Of a stretch of 64,000 nt of DNA, positions 63,815 to 64,000 are shown one piece after another (positions within the stretch are counted from its first letter, which is position 1; the number at the start of each line of letters is the position of its first letter). The translations under genes and the position numbers were made by a program. The DNA comes from Petaurus breviceps papuanus (taxonomy: Eukaryota > Chordata > Mammalia > Diprotodontia > Petauridae). Under the pieces are notes generated by a model. It did no database searches, was not told the DNA's origin, and saw nothing but the letters and a program-made list of their open reading frames with translations. Location of the stretch: contig JAMXIF010001164.1 in the NCBI GenBank assembly GCA_028583685.1, positions 5,601,254 to 5,665,253 on the forward strand. Direction: 5' to 3'.

Positions 63815-64000
63815 GAGGCCAGAGACAGTTTAACAAATATTTATTGAGTCCCTACTATGTGCAAGGCACTGAGCAATATGCTGAGGTGGGTACCATGAGT
63901 ACTAAAGGGCTCCATGGGAGTCATCCTGGCCTCAGGGATAAATAAAATCTACCTCCCAGGGTTGTTGTGAGGATCAAATAAGATAATATTTATGAAGGAC
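63815..64000 (+). repeat. Dispersed repeat (4595 family) and MIR-like tail
   Basis: AACAAATATTTATTGAGTCC, CTACTATGTGCAAGGCACTG; then CCTCCCAGGGTTGTTGTGAG and ATCAAATAAGATAATATTTA running to the window edge. Confidence 0.55.

Overview
This is a mammalian, very probably marsupial, genomic window. The evidence is the repeat content: tRNA-derived SINEs of the marsupial type (consensus elements such as GGCAGCTAGGTGG, GAGTTCAAATC, GGGCAAGTCACTTAACCC), L1 3' ends of the marsupial form, many MIR, L2 and L3/CR1 relics, and hAT and mariner MITEs. The SINE subfamilies look more like those of Australian marsupials than of American opossums, but that is a weak inference.

Positions 1454-42542 hold one complete protein-coding gene on the + strand: OGDHL, the 2-oxoglutarate dehydrogenase-like E1 subunit. 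I placed 22 coding exons (CE1-CE22), all with GT-AG introns and matching phases. They sum to 3036 nt, that is 1011 residues plus stop, against about 1010 in human OGDHL as I recall it. CE1 opens one base before the ATG behind a good acceptor, so at least one untranslated 5' exon and the promoter lie upstream, probably outside the window. The polyadenylation signal is at 43006-43011. No other gene is convincing: 1-1450 and 43030-64000 hold repeats and unclassified single-copy sequence.

The protein is the mitochondrial thiamine-diphosphate E1 enzyme type: targeting peptide, N-terminal E1 region with a DADLD calcium-site motif, TPP domain (GD...NNQ), second transketolase-like domain and C-terminal domain. 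By family knowledge it works with DLST (E2) and DLD (E3), oxidatively decarboxylating 2-oxoglutarate in the TCA cycle.

The most unusual observations are structural. (1) A decayed copy of the end of CE13 plus about 0.9 kb of intron 13 lies in the same orientation in intron 19. Its far end, a 75-bp TAAT-rich stretch, is about 89 percent identical between the copies, while the exon part has decayed. (2) At 51-53 kb there is a cluster of local templated copies: one direct segment and two inverted segments, the inverted ones kept in the original order rather than mirrored. (3) An old hAT element at 57569-58874 with a perfect 8-bp target duplication carries a solo LTR and a SINE inside it. (4) A second solo LTR sits inside an old SINE at 44.3 kb. 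(5) An AT palindromic array contains a 10-N assembly gap in intron 16. All similarity statements are from reading by eye; no alignment or database search was run.
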